A stretch of 64,000 nucleotides of DNA from Blastococcus sp. TF02-8 (GCF_003319175.1 NZ_QOHK01000001.1:372001-436000), one strand, 5' to 3'. Numbered from the stretch's first letter, positions 25,044-33,097 are shown. Made by a program: numbers and translations. Notes: generated from the sequence alone by a model not told the origin.

Positions 25044-25442
25044 TCAGCCGCCGCGGAGCTCGTCCAGGATCGGGCCGGCGACCTTGTAGGCGTGGTTGGC
25101 CGCGGGAACGCCGGCGTAGACGGCCGCGTGCTGGATGGCGGCGCCGATCTCCTCGTCGGTGAGCCCGTTGTTCTTCGCCGCGCGCACGTGCAGGGCGAAC
25201 TCGTCCCAGTGCCGCAGCGCGATGGTGATCGACAGTGTCATCAGGCTCCGGTCCCGGCGGGACAGCTCGGGCCGCTGCCAGACGTCGCCCCACGCGACCC
25301 GGGTGATGAAGTCCTGGAACCCCTCGGTGAACGGGGTGGTGTTCGCGACGGCGCGGTCGACGTGCGCGTCGCCCAGCACCTCGCGGCGGGTGCGCATGCC
25401 TGCCTCGCGGCGGGCGTCATCGGTGTTCGGCAGCTCGCTCAT
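25044..25442 (-). CDS. pcaC: 4-carboxymuconolactone decarboxylase
   Basis: A 132-residue AhpD-fold enzyme that converts 4-carboxymuconolactone to 3-oxoadipate enol-lactone. REVLGDAHVDRAVANTTPFTEGFQDFITRVAWGDVWQRPELSRRDRSLMTLSI is a near-textbook PcaC start, with the catalytic His in LRHWDEFALHVRAAKNNGLTDEEI. The ATG overlaps the stop of pcaD (ATGA). In many actinobacteria PcaD and PcaC are fused as PcaL; here they are separate proteins. It is the last gene of pcaH-G-B-D-C. Confidence 0.93.
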   Translation of the reverse strand: MSELPNTDDARREAGMRTRREVLGDAHVDRAVANTTPFTEGFQDFITRVAWGDVWQRPELSRRDRSLMTLSITIALRHWDEFALHVRAAKNNGLTDEEIGAAIQHAAVYAGVPAANHAYKVAGPILDELRGG

Positions 25443-26215
25443 CGGGCGCTCCCGTCCTGGTCGAAGTGGGCGAGCAGCGCGCCGGTGACCTCCAGCGTCC
25501 GCTCCAGGTTGGCCAGGTGCGCCCCGGGCACGGTGAGCAGCGCGGCACCCGGGACACCGGCGGCGATCGCCTCCTGGTGCGGCGGCGGCAGCGCCGGGTC
25601 CTGGGCGCCGGACACCACGAGCGTCGGCGCGGTGATGCGGGCCAGGTCCTCGCGCAGGTCGATGCCGCCGACGACCTCGCAGCAGGCGGCGTACCCCTCG
25701 TCGTCGGCGCCGGCGATCATCGCCTCGAGCCGGGCCACCAGGTCCGGGTGCTGCGCGGCGAAGGCAGGCGTCAGCCAGCGCTGCACCACCGTCGGGGCGA
25801 ACTGCGCGGTGCCGCCGGATCGCGCCTGCGCCGCCCGGTCGAGGAAGCCGGCCGGGTCCACCTTCGCCGAGCTGAACATCACCGCGAGCCGGTGCACGCG
25901 CGACGGCTCGCGCGCCGCCATCCGCAGGCCGACCATGCCGCCCAGGGACACCCCGGCGACGTGCGCCCGCTCGGCCCCGATCCGGTCCAGCACGGCCAGG
26001 ACGTCGTCGACCAGGTCGTCGATCGTGTACGGGCCGGCCGGTGCGGGGGACTCGCCGTGCCCGCGACCGTCGTAGGTCACCACCCGGTAGCGCTCGGCCA
26101 GCGCCGGCACCTGCGGGTCCCACATGGCGCGGGTGGCGCCGAGGGAGTTGGACAGGACGACGACCGGCGCGTCGGCCGCCCCGTCGATCGTGCAGGAGAC
26201 CTCGACCGCGCTCAT
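25439..26215 (-). CDS. pcaD: 3-oxoadipate enol-lactonase
   Basis: A 258-residue alpha/beta hydrolase that opens 3-oxoadipate enol-lactone to 3-oxoadipate. LSNSLGATRAMWDPQVPALAERYRVVTYDGRGHGES is typical PcaD; the nucleophile elbow is GVSLGG (about residue 92), the Asp is in SGAQDPALPP and the His in VPGAHLANLE. Lengths and order (B-D-C) follow the classic protocatechuate operon. ATGA overlaps join it to pcaB upstream and pcaC downstream. Confidence 0.93.
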   Translation of the reverse strand: MSAVEVSCTIDGAADAPVVVLSNSLGATRAMWDPQVPALAERYRVVTYDGRGHGESPAPAGPYTIDDLVDDVLAVLDRIGAERAHVAGVSLGGMVGLRMAAREPSRVHRLAVMFSSAKVDPAGFLDRAAQARSGGTAQFAPTVVQRWLTPAFAAQHPDLVARLEAMIAGADDEGYAACCEVVGGIDLREDLARITAPTLVVSGAQDPALPPPHQEAIAAGVPGAALLTVPGAHLANLERTLEVTGALLAHFDQDGSAR

Positions 26216-27537
26216 CGCTCCCCCTCGGTCAGCCGGGCGTGCTCGGCCAGGACGGCGTCGACCTGCTCGGCTGCCTCGCCCACGTCGGGCCCGCCGGCGA
26301 GCAGCTCGGTGACGTCGATGTCGTCACGGCCGGCGATCACGTCGGCCAGCGGGCGCCCGGTCGCCGCCGCCTCGCGCACCGCGGCGGCCGCCTCGTCGTG
26401 CGCCGCGCCCCGGCCCAGCCGCGGGGTGAGGGCGTCGGCCAGTGCACCGGCGAGCTCGGGGTCACGCGCGGCACCCACCGTGTCGGCCATGCGCTCGACG
26501 TCCGGGCGCAGCCCCTCCAGGCTCTCCACCACCCAGGCCGCGGCCGAGCCGACCGCGGTGAGCAGATCGGTCATGGCCGGCCACTCGCTGTGCCAGGCAC
26601 CCGCGGCCCGCTCGTGCTCCTGCTCCATGGCGCCGAGCAGCGTGGCCACCAGCCCCGGGGCACGACGGGCACAGGCCCGCGCGGAGATCGCCGCGACCGG
26701 GTTCCGCTTGTGCGGCATCGCGGAGGACCCACCCCGACCGGCGCCGCTCTCGGCCGCCTCGGCGACCTCGGTCTGCGCGAGGAGGACGACGTCCACGGCG
26801 ACGGTGGCGAGCACGCCGGCCGTCGCACCGAGCGCCCCGGCGAGGTCGGCGATCGGCAGCCGCATCGTGAACCAGGGCGCCGCCGGGGCGACGAGCCCGA
26901 GCTCGGCGGCGAGCCGCGCGCGCAGCGCCGTGCCGGAGCCCTCGCTGGCCGCGAGCGTGCCGACCGCGCCGCCGTACTGCACCGGTAGCGAGGCCACCAC
27001 CTCGGCCAGCCGCAACCGGGCGCCGTCCAGACCGCTCAGCCAGCCGGCCGCCTTGAGGCCGAACGTCGTCGGCAGCGCCTGCTGCATCAGCGTGCGCCCC
27101 ATGACGACGTCGTCGCGGTGGGTGCGGGCCAGCCCGGCCGCGGCCTCGGCGGCCAGCGCCAGGTCCCGGTCGATCGCGGCGATCGCCCGACGGGCCAGCA
27201 GCACCAGCGCGGTGTCGACGACGTCCTGGCTGGTCGCCCCGACGTGCACGGCGACGGCGTCCCGCTCCCCCACCGCCGCTCGCAGCACCCGCACCAGCGG
27301 AGGTACCGGGTTGCCGGCGTCGGCGGCGTGCGCGACGACGCTCGCCAGGTCCAGCGCGGCCGGCTCGGCGCAGGCCCGCGTGACGGCGTCGGCCGCCGTG
27401 GTGGGCACCAGGCCGGTCGCCGCCGCCGCCCGGGCGAGGGCGGCCTCGACGTCGAGCAGTGCGTCGAACCAGGCCGGGTCGGACACGGCGCTCGCCGCAC
27501 CTCCCCGGGCGAAGGTCCCGCTGAAGAGTCCGCTCAC
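26212..27537 (-). CDS. pcaB: 3-carboxy-cis,cis-muconate cycloisomerase
   Basis: A 441-residue member of the fumarase/aspartase superfamily that lactonises 3-carboxymuconate to 4-carboxymuconolactone. Conserved regions are VHVGATSQDVVDTALVLLARR (about 95-115), GRTLMQQALPTTFGLKAAGW, YGGAVGTLAA, and the signature SSAMPHKRNPVAAI (about 268-281). The GTG at 27537 begins VSGLFSGTFARGG, the usual start for PcaB; the ribosome site is weak. It lies 25 bases after pcaG. Confidence 0.92.
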   Translation of the reverse strand: MSGLFSGTFARGGAASAVSDPAWFDALLDVEAALARAAAATGLVPTTAADAVTRACAEPAALDLASVVAHAADAGNPVPPLVRVLRAAVGERDAVAVHVGATSQDVVDTALVLLARRAIAAIDRDLALAAEAAAGLARTHRDDVVMGRTLMQQALPTTFGLKAAGWLSGLDGARLRLAEVVASLPVQYGGAVGTLAASEGSGTALRARLAAELGLVAPAAPWFTMRLPIADLAGALGATAGVLATVAVDVVLLAQTEVAEAAESGAGRGGSSAMPHKRNPVAAISARACARRAPGLVATLLGAMEQEHERAAGAWHSEWPAMTDLLTAVGSAAAWVVESLEGLRPDVERMADTVGAARDPELAGALADALTPRLGRGAAHDEAAAAVREAAATGRPLADVIAGRDDIDVTELLAGGPDVGEAAEQVDAVLAEHARLTEGER

Positions 27538-27562
27538 GCGGCAGTTCCCGTCACGCGGTCGT

Positions 27563-28213
27563 TCATACCGCGAAGAAGACCGTCTCGCGCTCACCCTGGA
27601 GGGAGACGTCGAAGCGGTAGCCGTCCTCGCCCGGCGTGGCGAGCAGCGTGGCCCGCTGGTCCTCCGAGAGCCCGCGCAGGACGGCGTCCTCGGCGTTGGC
27701 GTCGGCCTCGTCGGCGAAGTAGATCCGCGTGACGACCCGGTCGAGCAGGCCGCGGGCGAAGACGGAGACGTCGATGTGCGGCGCCTGCAGGCCGCCCTCG
27801 CCGTCGGGCACCCGGCCGGGCTTGAGGGTGAAGACCTCGAACTCACCGGAGAGCGTCTGCGCGCGGGCGTAGCCGCGGAAGCCCGGGTAGGTCGAGGCGC
27901 CGCGAGGGTCCTCCGGCGAGGCGAAGCGCCCGTCGGGGTCGGCCTGCCACGTCTCGATCAACGCGTCGGGCACGACGTCGCCGTTGCCGTCGGTCACCCG
28001 GCCACGGATCCAGAACCCGCCCGCGGTGCCCTCCTCGGCTGCGTAGACGCCGTCGGGCCAGGTGAGGCCGATCGCCAGGTACGGGCCCACCGTCGCGCTC
28101 GGCGTGGTGCCGAGCCGGAGCGGACCGGTCAGGAAGCCGCTGCCCCGCTGGCCGGAGCGCGGCTGGAAGGGCTCGCTCGGGTTCGGCGGCACGTCCAGGG
28201 GATCGACAGTCAT
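27563..28213 (-). CDS. pcaG: Protocatechuate 3,4-dioxygenase, alpha subunit
   Basis: A 216-residue alpha subunit of the Fe(III) dioxygenase that opens protocatechuate to 3-carboxymuconate; alpha chains lack the iron ligands. Visible are TPSATVGPYLAIGLTWPDG (about 35-53), WIRGRVTDGNGDVVPDALIETWQADPDGRF, TLKPGRVPDGEGGLQAPHIDVSVFARGLLDRVVTRIYFADE. In PAPHID only one His of the beta-subunit HIH is retained, as expected. The ATG at 28213 shares bases with the stop of an upstream 26-codon mini-ORF (TGATG), with GGGGGTG about eight bases upstream as ribosome site. Confidence 0.93.
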   Translation of the reverse strand: MTVDPLDVPPNPSEPFQPRSGQRGSGFLTGPLRLGTTPSATVGPYLAIGLTWPDGVYAAEEGTAGGFWIRGRVTDGNGDVVPDALIETWQADPDGRFASPEDPRGASTYPGFRGYARAQTLSGEFEVFTLKPGRVPDGEGGLQAPHIDVSVFARGLLDRVVTRIYFADEADANAEDAVLRGLSEDQRATLLATPGEDGYRFDVSLQGERETVFFAV

Positions 28214-28370
28214 CACGCCACACCCCCAGCGCGATTCCGCGCCTCGTTCCGCTCCTCGCTCGTACCTCGCTGCGATGCTCGCTCGGCTGTCATCACGCCA
28301 CACCCCCAGCGCGATTCCGCGCCTCGTTCCGCTCCTCGCTCGTACCTCGCTGCGATGCTCGCTCGGCTGT
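28211..28370. repeat. Exact 80-bp tandem duplication between pcaH and pcaG
   Basis: Bases 28211-28290 and 28291-28370 are identical over 80 bases; the first 11 bases (CATCACGCCAC) recur a third time at 28371-28381 where they form the end of pcaH. On the minus strand each unit carries a G-run ribosome site and a TGATG stop/start junction, so duplication preserved the coupling between pcaH and pcaG. The GAGCGAG-rich composition resembles dispersed intergenic repeats of GC-rich actinobacteria. Confidence 0.95.
28213..28293 (-). CDS. 26-codon mini-ORF, copy 2, coupled to pcaG
   Basis: Starts at the ATG on 28293-28291 and ends at the TGA on 28215-28213, whose A begins the pcaG ATG. The peptide is hydrophilic and rich in Arg, Glu and Ala (MTAERASQRG... 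ending RAGGVA). It is identical to the copy upstream because of the 80-bp duplication. Whether it is translated for its product, serves only to pass ribosomes to pcaG, or is a chance reading of a repeat is open. Confidence 0.35.
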   Translation of the reverse strand: MTAERASQRGTSEERNEARNRAGGVA

Positions 28371-28373
28371 CAT
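28293..28373 (-). CDS. 26-codon mini-ORF, copy 1, coupled to pcaH
   Basis: Begins in the TGATG formed with the pcaH stop codon and ends in a TGATG with copy 2. A ribosome leaving pcaH could reinitiate here, then at copy 2, then at pcaG. Sequence and composition are as in copy 2. No similarity to a known protein is recognised. Confidence 0.35.
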   Translation of the reverse strand: MTAERASQRGTSEERNEARNRAGGVA

Positions 28374-29119
28374 CACGCCACGTCTCCGTCGTCGTCGGTC
28401 TCGAACGGGGTCTGGTCGACACCGCGCAGCACGATGTCCCACTCGAAGGCCAGCGCCCAGTTGTCCTGGGTGCGCTCGAGCGAGTACCGGCTGACCGCCC
28501 GGTGCCGCGCGGCGGCCGGGATGGCGTTGTAGATCGGGTCCTGCCCGAACAGCGGGTCGTCCGGGAAGTACATCTGGGTCACCAGCCGCTGGGTGAACGC
28601 CCGGCCGAACAGGCTGAAGTGGATGTGCGCGGGGCGCCACGCGTTGTGGTGGTTGCCCCACGGGTAGGCGCCCGGCTTGATCGTCAGGAACTCGTAGCGG
28701 CCCAGGCTGTCGGTGACCACCCGGCCCAGCCCGTCGAAGTGCGGGTCCAGGGGCGCGGGCCAGTTGTCCACGACGTGGCGGTAGCGACCCGAGGAGTTGG
28801 CCTGCCACACCTCGACCAGCGCACCCGGGACGGGCCGTCCGTCGCTGTCGAGCACCCGACCGTGCACGAGGATCCGCTGCCCCAGCGCCTCGCCGCCGTT
28901 GCGCCAGGTGAGGTCGGCGTCGTGCGGGAGAACGCGGTCCTCGCCGAGCACCGGACCGGTCACCTCGGTCAGCCGGTGCGGGAGGTCCACCGGGGTGCGC
29001 AGCGGGGCCCGCAGGCCCGTGCTCCGGTAGTCGGGGAAGCCGACGGGGGTCCGCGTGGCCGCGTCCTCCCGCAGGTAGCGCGGCAGGTGCAGCCCGCTGT
29101 CGGATGTGGTCCCGGTCAT
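28373..29119 (-). CDS. pcaH: Protocatechuate 3,4-dioxygenase, beta subunit
   Basis: A 248-residue catalytic subunit holding the Fe(III). Iron-ligand regions are visible: SSGRYRHVVDNWPAPLDPHF (first Tyr), TIKPGAYPWGNHHNAWRPAHIHFSLFG (second Tyr and the His-x-His pair, about 150-176). LVHGRVLDSDGRPVPGALVEVWQAN is the family core. No ribosome site precedes the ATG; TACCGT eight bases upstream suggests a leaderless transcript. The stop codon lies at the edge of the 80-bp duplication, so the last residues (GDVA) may have been reshaped by it. First gene of pcaHGBDC. Confidence 0.94.
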   Translation of the reverse strand: MTGTTSDSGLHLPRYLREDAATRTPVGFPDYRSTGLRAPLRTPVDLPHRLTEVTGPVLGEDRVLPHDADLTWRNGGEALGQRILVHGRVLDSDGRPVPGALVEVWQANSSGRYRHVVDNWPAPLDPHFDGLGRVVTDSLGRYEFLTIKPGAYPWGNHHNAWRPAHIHFSLFGRAFTQRLVTQMYFPDDPLFGQDPIYNAIPAAARHRAVSRYSLERTQDNWALAFEWDIVLRGVDQTPFETDDDGDVA

Positions 29120-29125
29120 AGGGCA

Positions 29126-29142
29126 GGACGGTACGGCCGTCC
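29126..29142. promoter_or_regulatory. Palindromic operator over the pcaH promoter
   Basis: GGACGG-TACGG-CCGTCC is a perfect 6-bp inverted repeat. It covers the predicted pcaH -10 (TACCGT, minus strand 29133-29128) and lies four bases from the -10 of the divergent IclR gene (TAGGCT, 29146-29151). That position fits control of both transcripts by the IclR protein. Confidence 0.55.
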
Positions 29143-29193
29143 GGCTAGGCTGCCCAAGCCGCAGCTTCCACTGGCCGGGAGAGGAGAGGTCGC

Positions 29194-29970
29194 ATGGCTG
29201 GTCACAGCGCCGCGCCCGGCCGCTCGGTCACCTCCCGCGCGCTGGGCATCCTCGACGCCTTCGGCAGCGACTGCCCCCGGCTGTCCCTCTCCGAGATCGC
29301 CGAGCGGTCCGGCACACCGCTGACCACGGCGCACCGGCTGCTGGCCGAGCTCACCGGCTGGGGGGCCCTCGTCCGGCGGCCCGACGGCCGGTACGAGATC
29401 GGCCGCAAGCTGTGGGACCTCGGCCTGCTGGCACCGGTGCAGCTGGAGCTGCGCCAGGTCGCGGCTCCGTTCCTGCTCGACCTGCACACCACCATCCGCG
29501 ACACCGTGCACCTGGCCGTCCGCGAGGGCCTGCACGCGCTCTACGTCGAGCGGATCTCCGGCCGGGAGTCGGTGCCGATCGTCAGCCAGGTGGGCAGTCG
29601 CCTGCCGCTGCACGCGACCGGCGTCGGCAAGGTGCTCCTGTTTTCGGCCCCGGACGACGTCGTCGCGCAGGTGATGCGCTCGCTCCACCCGGTCACCCGG
29701 CACACCGTCGTCGACCCCCGGCGGCTGACCGAGGAGCTCACCGAGATCCGACGTCGCCGCTACGCCCGCACCTGCGAGGAGATGTCGCCGGGCGCGGCCT
29801 CGATCGCCGTCCCGGTGCAGGTCGAGCGGCCGTCCGGACCGCTGGCCGTGGCCGCCCTGGGCATCGTCGTCCCGCCGCAGCGGCGCGACCTCGCCCGCCT
29901 GGTCCCGGTGCTGGAGATGGCCGCCCGGGGCATCGGCCGGGAGCTGGCCCGGTCGCACGAGTTCCACTGA
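29194..29970 (+). CDS. IclR-family regulator of the pca/pob genes
   Basis: A 258-residue regulator of the PcaR/PcaU/PobR type. The winged helix spans about 10-70 (LSEIAERSGTPLTTAHRLLAELTGWGALV); the effector domain has YVERISGRESVPIVSQVGSRLPLHATGVGKVLLF (about 125-158) and YARTCEEMSPGAASIAVPVQ. It is divergent from pcaH and followed 49 bases later by pobA, the usual setting for a protocatechuate- or 4-hydroxybenzoate-responsive regulator. GGAGAGGAGAGG precedes the ATG, and TAGGCT lies about 40 bases upstream. Confidence 0.9.
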   Translation: MAGHSAAPGRSVTSRALGILDAFGSDCPRLSLSEIAERSGTPLTTAHRLLAELTGWGALVRRPDGRYEIGRKLWDLGLLAPVQLELRQVAAPFLLDLHTTIRDTVHLAVREGLHALYVERISGRESVPIVSQVGSRLPLHATGVGKVLLFSAPDDVVAQVMRSLHPVTRHTVVDPRRLTEELTEIRRRRYARTCEEMSPGAASIAVPVQVERPSGPLAVAALGIVVPPQRRDLARLVPVLEMAARGIGRELARSHEFH

Positions 29971-30006
29971 GCGAAAGACGCCGTTCCGGCGACGGCGCTC
30001 CGCGGC

Positions 30007-30012
30007 CAGACT
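30007..30012 (+). promoter_or_regulatory. Predicted -10 element for pobA
   Basis: CAGACT ends seven bases before the pobA GTG. The same hexamer stands six bases before the methyltransferase GTG at 57029. No ribosome site is seen, suggesting a leaderless start. Confidence 0.35.
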
Positions 30013-30019
30013 CGACCGG

Positions 30020-31192
30020 GTGCGCACCCAGGTAGGCATCATCGGCGCCGGCCCGGCCGGCCTCCTGCTCTCCCGCCTGCTGGCGCAGCGCGGCATCGAC
30101 TCCGTCGTGCTGGAGAACCGCAGCCGGGAGTACGTCGAGGCCCGCATCCGCGCCGGCATCCTCGAGCAGCACACCGTCGACACGCTGACCGACGCCGGGC
30201 TGGGCGACCGGCTCCGCCGCGAGGGGATGGAGCACCGCGGCATCCACCTCCAGTACCCGGGCACCCGGCACACGCTGGACTTCCCCGAGCTGTGCGGCCG
30301 CACCGTGTGGGTCTACGGGCAGACCGAGGTGACCAAGGACCTCATCAGGGCCCAGCTCGCCGGCGGTCCGCCGCTGCTGTTCGAGGTCTCCGACGTCACG
30401 CCCGAGGACGTCGACGGCGACTCCCCCCGCATCCGGTTCACCGACGCCGACGGCACCCCGCAGGTGCTGGAGTGCGACGTCGTCGCCGGTACCGACGGCT
30501 TCCACGGCGTCTCCCGACCGGTGGTCACCGCAGGCACCGCCGGCCGGCTGTGGGAGCGGACCTATCCCTACGCCTGGCTGGGCATCCTGGCCGACGCCGC
30601 ACCCTCCACCGACGAGCTCATCTACGCCTGGCACCCCGAGGGCTTCTCGCTGTACTCGATGCGCTCGCCCAGCGTCTCGCGGCTCTACCTGCAGGTGGAC
30701 CCGGGCGACTCCATCGACAACTGGTCCGACGACCGCATCTGGGAGAACCTCTCGCGACGGCTGGGCATCGACGGCTGGGAGGTCTCCACCGGGCCGATCA
30801 CCGAGAAGTCGATCCTGCCCATGCGGTCCTTCGTCAGCGCACCGATGCGCCGCGGCCGGCTCTTCCTGGCCGGCGACGCCGCGCACATCGTGCCGCCCAC
30901 CGGCGCCAAGGGCCTCAACCTCGCCGTCGCCGACGTGACCCTGCTGGCCACCGCGCTCGACCGGCTGCTCAACGAGGGCCGCACCGACCTGGTGGACGCC
31001 TACTCGGACACCGCGCTGCGCCGGGTCTGGCGCTGCACGCACTTCTCCTGGTGGATGACCTCGATGCTGCACACCTCGGGGGACGACTTCGACGCCCAGC
31101 TCCAGCTCTCCCAGCTGCGCCGGGTCTGCTCGTCGGAGGCGGCGGCCCGCGAGCTGGCGGAGAACTACACCGGTCTCCCGATCGACGGCTGA
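30020..31192 (+). CDS. pobA: 4-hydroxybenzoate 3-monooxygenase
   Basis: A 390-residue flavoprotein hydroxylase converting 4-hydroxybenzoate to protocatechuate with NAD(P)H and O2. GIIGAGPAGLLLSRLLAQRGIDSVVLENRS (6-35) binds FAD; CDVVAGTDGFHGVSR is the DG motif; GRLFLAGDAAHIVPPTGAKGLNLAVADV is the GD motif. Segments ARIRAGILEQHTVDTL and MRSPSVSRLYLQVDPGD are characteristic of PobA. It feeds pcaHG directly. The length matches characterised PobA proteins (about 390-395). Confidence 0.95.
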   Translation: MRTQVGIIGAGPAGLLLSRLLAQRGIDSVVLENRSREYVEARIRAGILEQHTVDTLTDAGLGDRLRREGMEHRGIHLQYPGTRHTLDFPELCGRTVWVYGQTEVTKDLIRAQLAGGPPLLFEVSDVTPEDVDGDSPRIRFTDADGTPQVLECDVVAGTDGFHGVSRPVVTAGTAGRLWERTYPYAWLGILADAAPSTDELIYAWHPEGFSLYSMRSPSVSRLYLQVDPGDSIDNWSDDRIWENLSRRLGIDGWEVSTGPITEKSILPMRSFVSAPMRRGRLFLAGDAAHIVPPTGAKGLNLAVADVTLLATALDRLLNEGRTDLVDAYSDTALRRVWRCTHFSWWMTSMLHTSGDDFDAQLQLSQLRRVCSSEAAARELAENYTGLPIDG

Positions 31193-31235
31193 GCGCCCGG
31201 GCATCCGGATCGGCGGTCCGGCGCGAACAACGGTC

Positions 31236-31475
31236 GTGGACTCTCCCGCCCCGCGCCCGCAGGCCGAGTGGATGGTGCAGCCCCTGGTGGAGGCGGGGCT
31301 GCGCCCGGCCGAGATCCGGACGCTCGTGACCCGGTTGTGCTTCGAGACGGTGGTGTCCGACGGCGTCGGACCCGCGCGCCTGCTGGACCTCGTCGAGGAC
31401 CGGTCGCCGGCGATCAGGACCGCCTGGGTGCGGGTGATCGACCGCATGATCGACGGGACACCGCCCGCCCGCTGA
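31236..31475 (+). CDS. Small conserved-looking hypothetical protein
   Basis: A 79-codon ORF beginning GTG, encoding a mostly helical acidic/basic protein (MVQPLVEAGLRPAEIRTLVTRLCFETVVSDGVGPARLLDLVEDR, then IRTAWVRVIDRMIDG). It lacks signal, membrane helix or metal motif. It follows pobA by 43 bases and converges on the polyol dehydrogenase with seven bases between stops. I do not recognise it; gene spacing and lack of a better competing frame support it. Confidence 0.55.
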   Translation: MDSPAPRPQAEWMVQPLVEAGLRPAEIRTLVTRLCFETVVSDGVGPARLLDLVEDRSPAIRTAWVRVIDRMIDGTPPAR

Positions 31476-31482
31476 GGGCGGG

Positions 31483-32946
31483 TCAGCCGAGGTCGGCGAT
31501 CGTCGCGCGAACCCCCCGCTCGCGCAGCGAGGCCCGCGCCGCCGCGAAGGCCTCGGTGAACCGTGCGACGTCGACCAGGTCGCCGAAGAGCTCCCGGTCG
31601 GCGACGAGCGCCAGCGGGTCCTCGGCGCGGGCGGCGGCCACGAGCCGGTCGCGGCGGGAGTCCACCACCTCCAGCGGACGACCGTCGTCGTCGGCGCCCT
31701 CCAGCGAGCGCGCCCACGCGGCGAGGACCAGGACCGCCCGGCTGATCTCCCCGCCGGAGGCCAGGTTGCCCCGCAGCACCGGCAGGAGGAACTGCGGGAT
31801 CCGGTCGGAGGCCTCCGCGGCGATCCGGTCCAGGGTGTCCGCGATCGCCGGGCTGCCGAAGCGCTCCAGCAGGCCGTCCTCGTAGCGGCCCAGGTCGATG
31901 CCCGGTACCGGGCGCAGCGTCGGCTTCGCCTCCTCGTCGAGGTAGCCGCGCAGCAGCCCGCGGAACGCGGGGTCGGCGCAGGCCTCGTGCACGTACTCGA
32001 GCCCGGCCAGCCGGCCGGTCTGGGCGAGCACCTGGTGCCCGGCGTTGAGCAGCCGCAGCTTCATGAGCTCGTAGGGCGCGACGTCGTCCACCAGCTGGAC
32101 GCCGACGTCCTCCAGCGGCGGCCGGCCGCAGGAGAAGGAGTCCTCCTGCACCCACTGCGTCCACGGCTCGCACACGACCGGCCACCGGTCCTCGACACCG
32201 AAGCGCTCGGCCAGGTCGGCCCGGTCGGCATCCGTGGTCACCGGCGTGATCCGGTCGACCATCGAGTCGGGGAAGGGCACCTCGCGCTCCACCCACTCCC
32301 CCAGCTCGGCGTCGCGCAGGCGGGCGAAGGCACCGAAGCTGGCCCGCGCCAGCCGGCCGTTGCCGGGGATGTTGTCGCAGGAGACGACGGTGAACGGCGG
32401 CAGGCCGCGCTCACGCCGGCGCGCGAGCGCCTCCACCACGAGCCCGAACGACGTCCGGAGCGCGGCGCCGGGCTGGAGGTCGTGGACGACGCCGGGGTTC
32501 GTGCCGTCGAACTCGCCGGTGACGGCGGAGGCGTTGTAGCCACCCTCGGTGACCGTGAGGGTGACGACGCGGGTGGCGGGGTCGGCCATCTTCTCCACGA
32601 CCGCGTCCGGGTCGTCGGGAGCGAAGAGGTACTCCACGAGCGAGCCGATGACCCGCGCCTCCTCCGAGCCGTCGGGATGGCGCACGAGGAGGGTGTAGAG
32701 GCAGTCCTGCGCTGCCATCACCTCGGCCATGCGCCGGTCGTGCGGGAGCACGCCGACGCCGCAGATGCCCCAGTCCAGCGCCTGCCCCTGCTCCATGAGC
32801 CGGTCGAGGTACATCGCCTGGTGGGAGCGGTGGAACCCGCCCACGCCCAGGTGCACGATGCCGGTGCGCACCCGGCTCCGGTCGTAGGACGGCGTCGAGA
32901 CCGAGGCATCCAGGTCCGGCAGGGTCCGCGCGGCGAGAGGCGTCAC
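31483..32946 (-). CDS. Mannitol dehydrogenase-family polyol/uronate oxidoreductase
   Basis: A 487-residue long-chain dehydrogenase of the mannitol dehydrogenase/fructuronate reductase family. The N-terminal Rossmann start is IVHLGVGGFHRSHQAMYLDRLM (about 29-50); TVVSCDNIPGNG and VDRITPVTTDAD are family markers; the catalytic Lys-Asn-His region is ELMKLRLLNAGHQVLA (about 300-315). Members interconvert mannitol/fructose, arabinitol/xylulose or mannonate/fructuronate. The GTG at 32946 is used; the ribosome site is weak. It is divergent from the acyl-CoA dehydrogenases. Substrate not assignable. Confidence 0.85.
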   Translation of the reverse strand: MTPLAARTLPDLDASVSTPSYDRSRVRTGIVHLGVGGFHRSHQAMYLDRLMEQGQALDWGICGVGVLPHDRRMAEVMAAQDCLYTLLVRHPDGSEEARVIGSLVEYLFAPDDPDAVVEKMADPATRVVTLTVTEGGYNASAVTGEFDGTNPGVVHDLQPGAALRTSFGLVVEALARRRERGLPPFTVVSCDNIPGNGRLARASFGAFARLRDAELGEWVEREVPFPDSMVDRITPVTTDADRADLAERFGVEDRWPVVCEPWTQWVQEDSFSCGRPPLEDVGVQLVDDVAPYELMKLRLLNAGHQVLAQTGRLAGLEYVHEACADPAFRGLLRGYLDEEAKPTLRPVPGIDLGRYEDGLLERFGSPAIADTLDRIAAEASDRIPQFLLPVLRGNLASGGEISRAVLVLAAWARSLEGADDDGRPLEVVDSRRDRLVAAARAEDPLALVADRELFGDLVDVARFTEAFAAARASLRERGVRATIADLG

Positions 32947-33062
32947 CCGCCCACCATGCCCACTCCTGGCCCGCGGCAACGGGACGACGCGGAAATGCCG
33001 CCACACCCGGCCCGCGGCTACCCGCCAGTACCTCGTGTGGGATCGTCCGAGATACACGTCGA

Positions 33063-33083
33063 GACGCCGCAGCAGGCGGCGTC
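33063..33083 (+). promoter_or_regulatory. Hairpin in the leader of the acyl-CoA dehydrogenase operon
   Basis: GACGCCGC and GCGGCGTC form a perfect 8-bp stem with a 5-base loop, ending just before the ribosome site AAAGAGGACCG. It may affect translation initiation or transcript stability. Part of the 151-base divergent region 32947-33097. Confidence 0.4.
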
Positions 33084-33097
33084 GGGAAAGAGGACCG

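Noticed and set aside
28382-29119. The intradiol dioxygenase at 11036 as a second pcaH
   Set aside because: It has the N-terminal dimerisation domain and motifs of catechol/hydroxyquinol dioxygenases and has no alpha-subunit partner, unlike the pcaH here.
25466-29323. 1,285-codon plus-strand ORF across the pca genes
   Set aside because: It runs antisense through five recognisable pca genes and contains the translated 80-bp repeat; it is a shadow frame.
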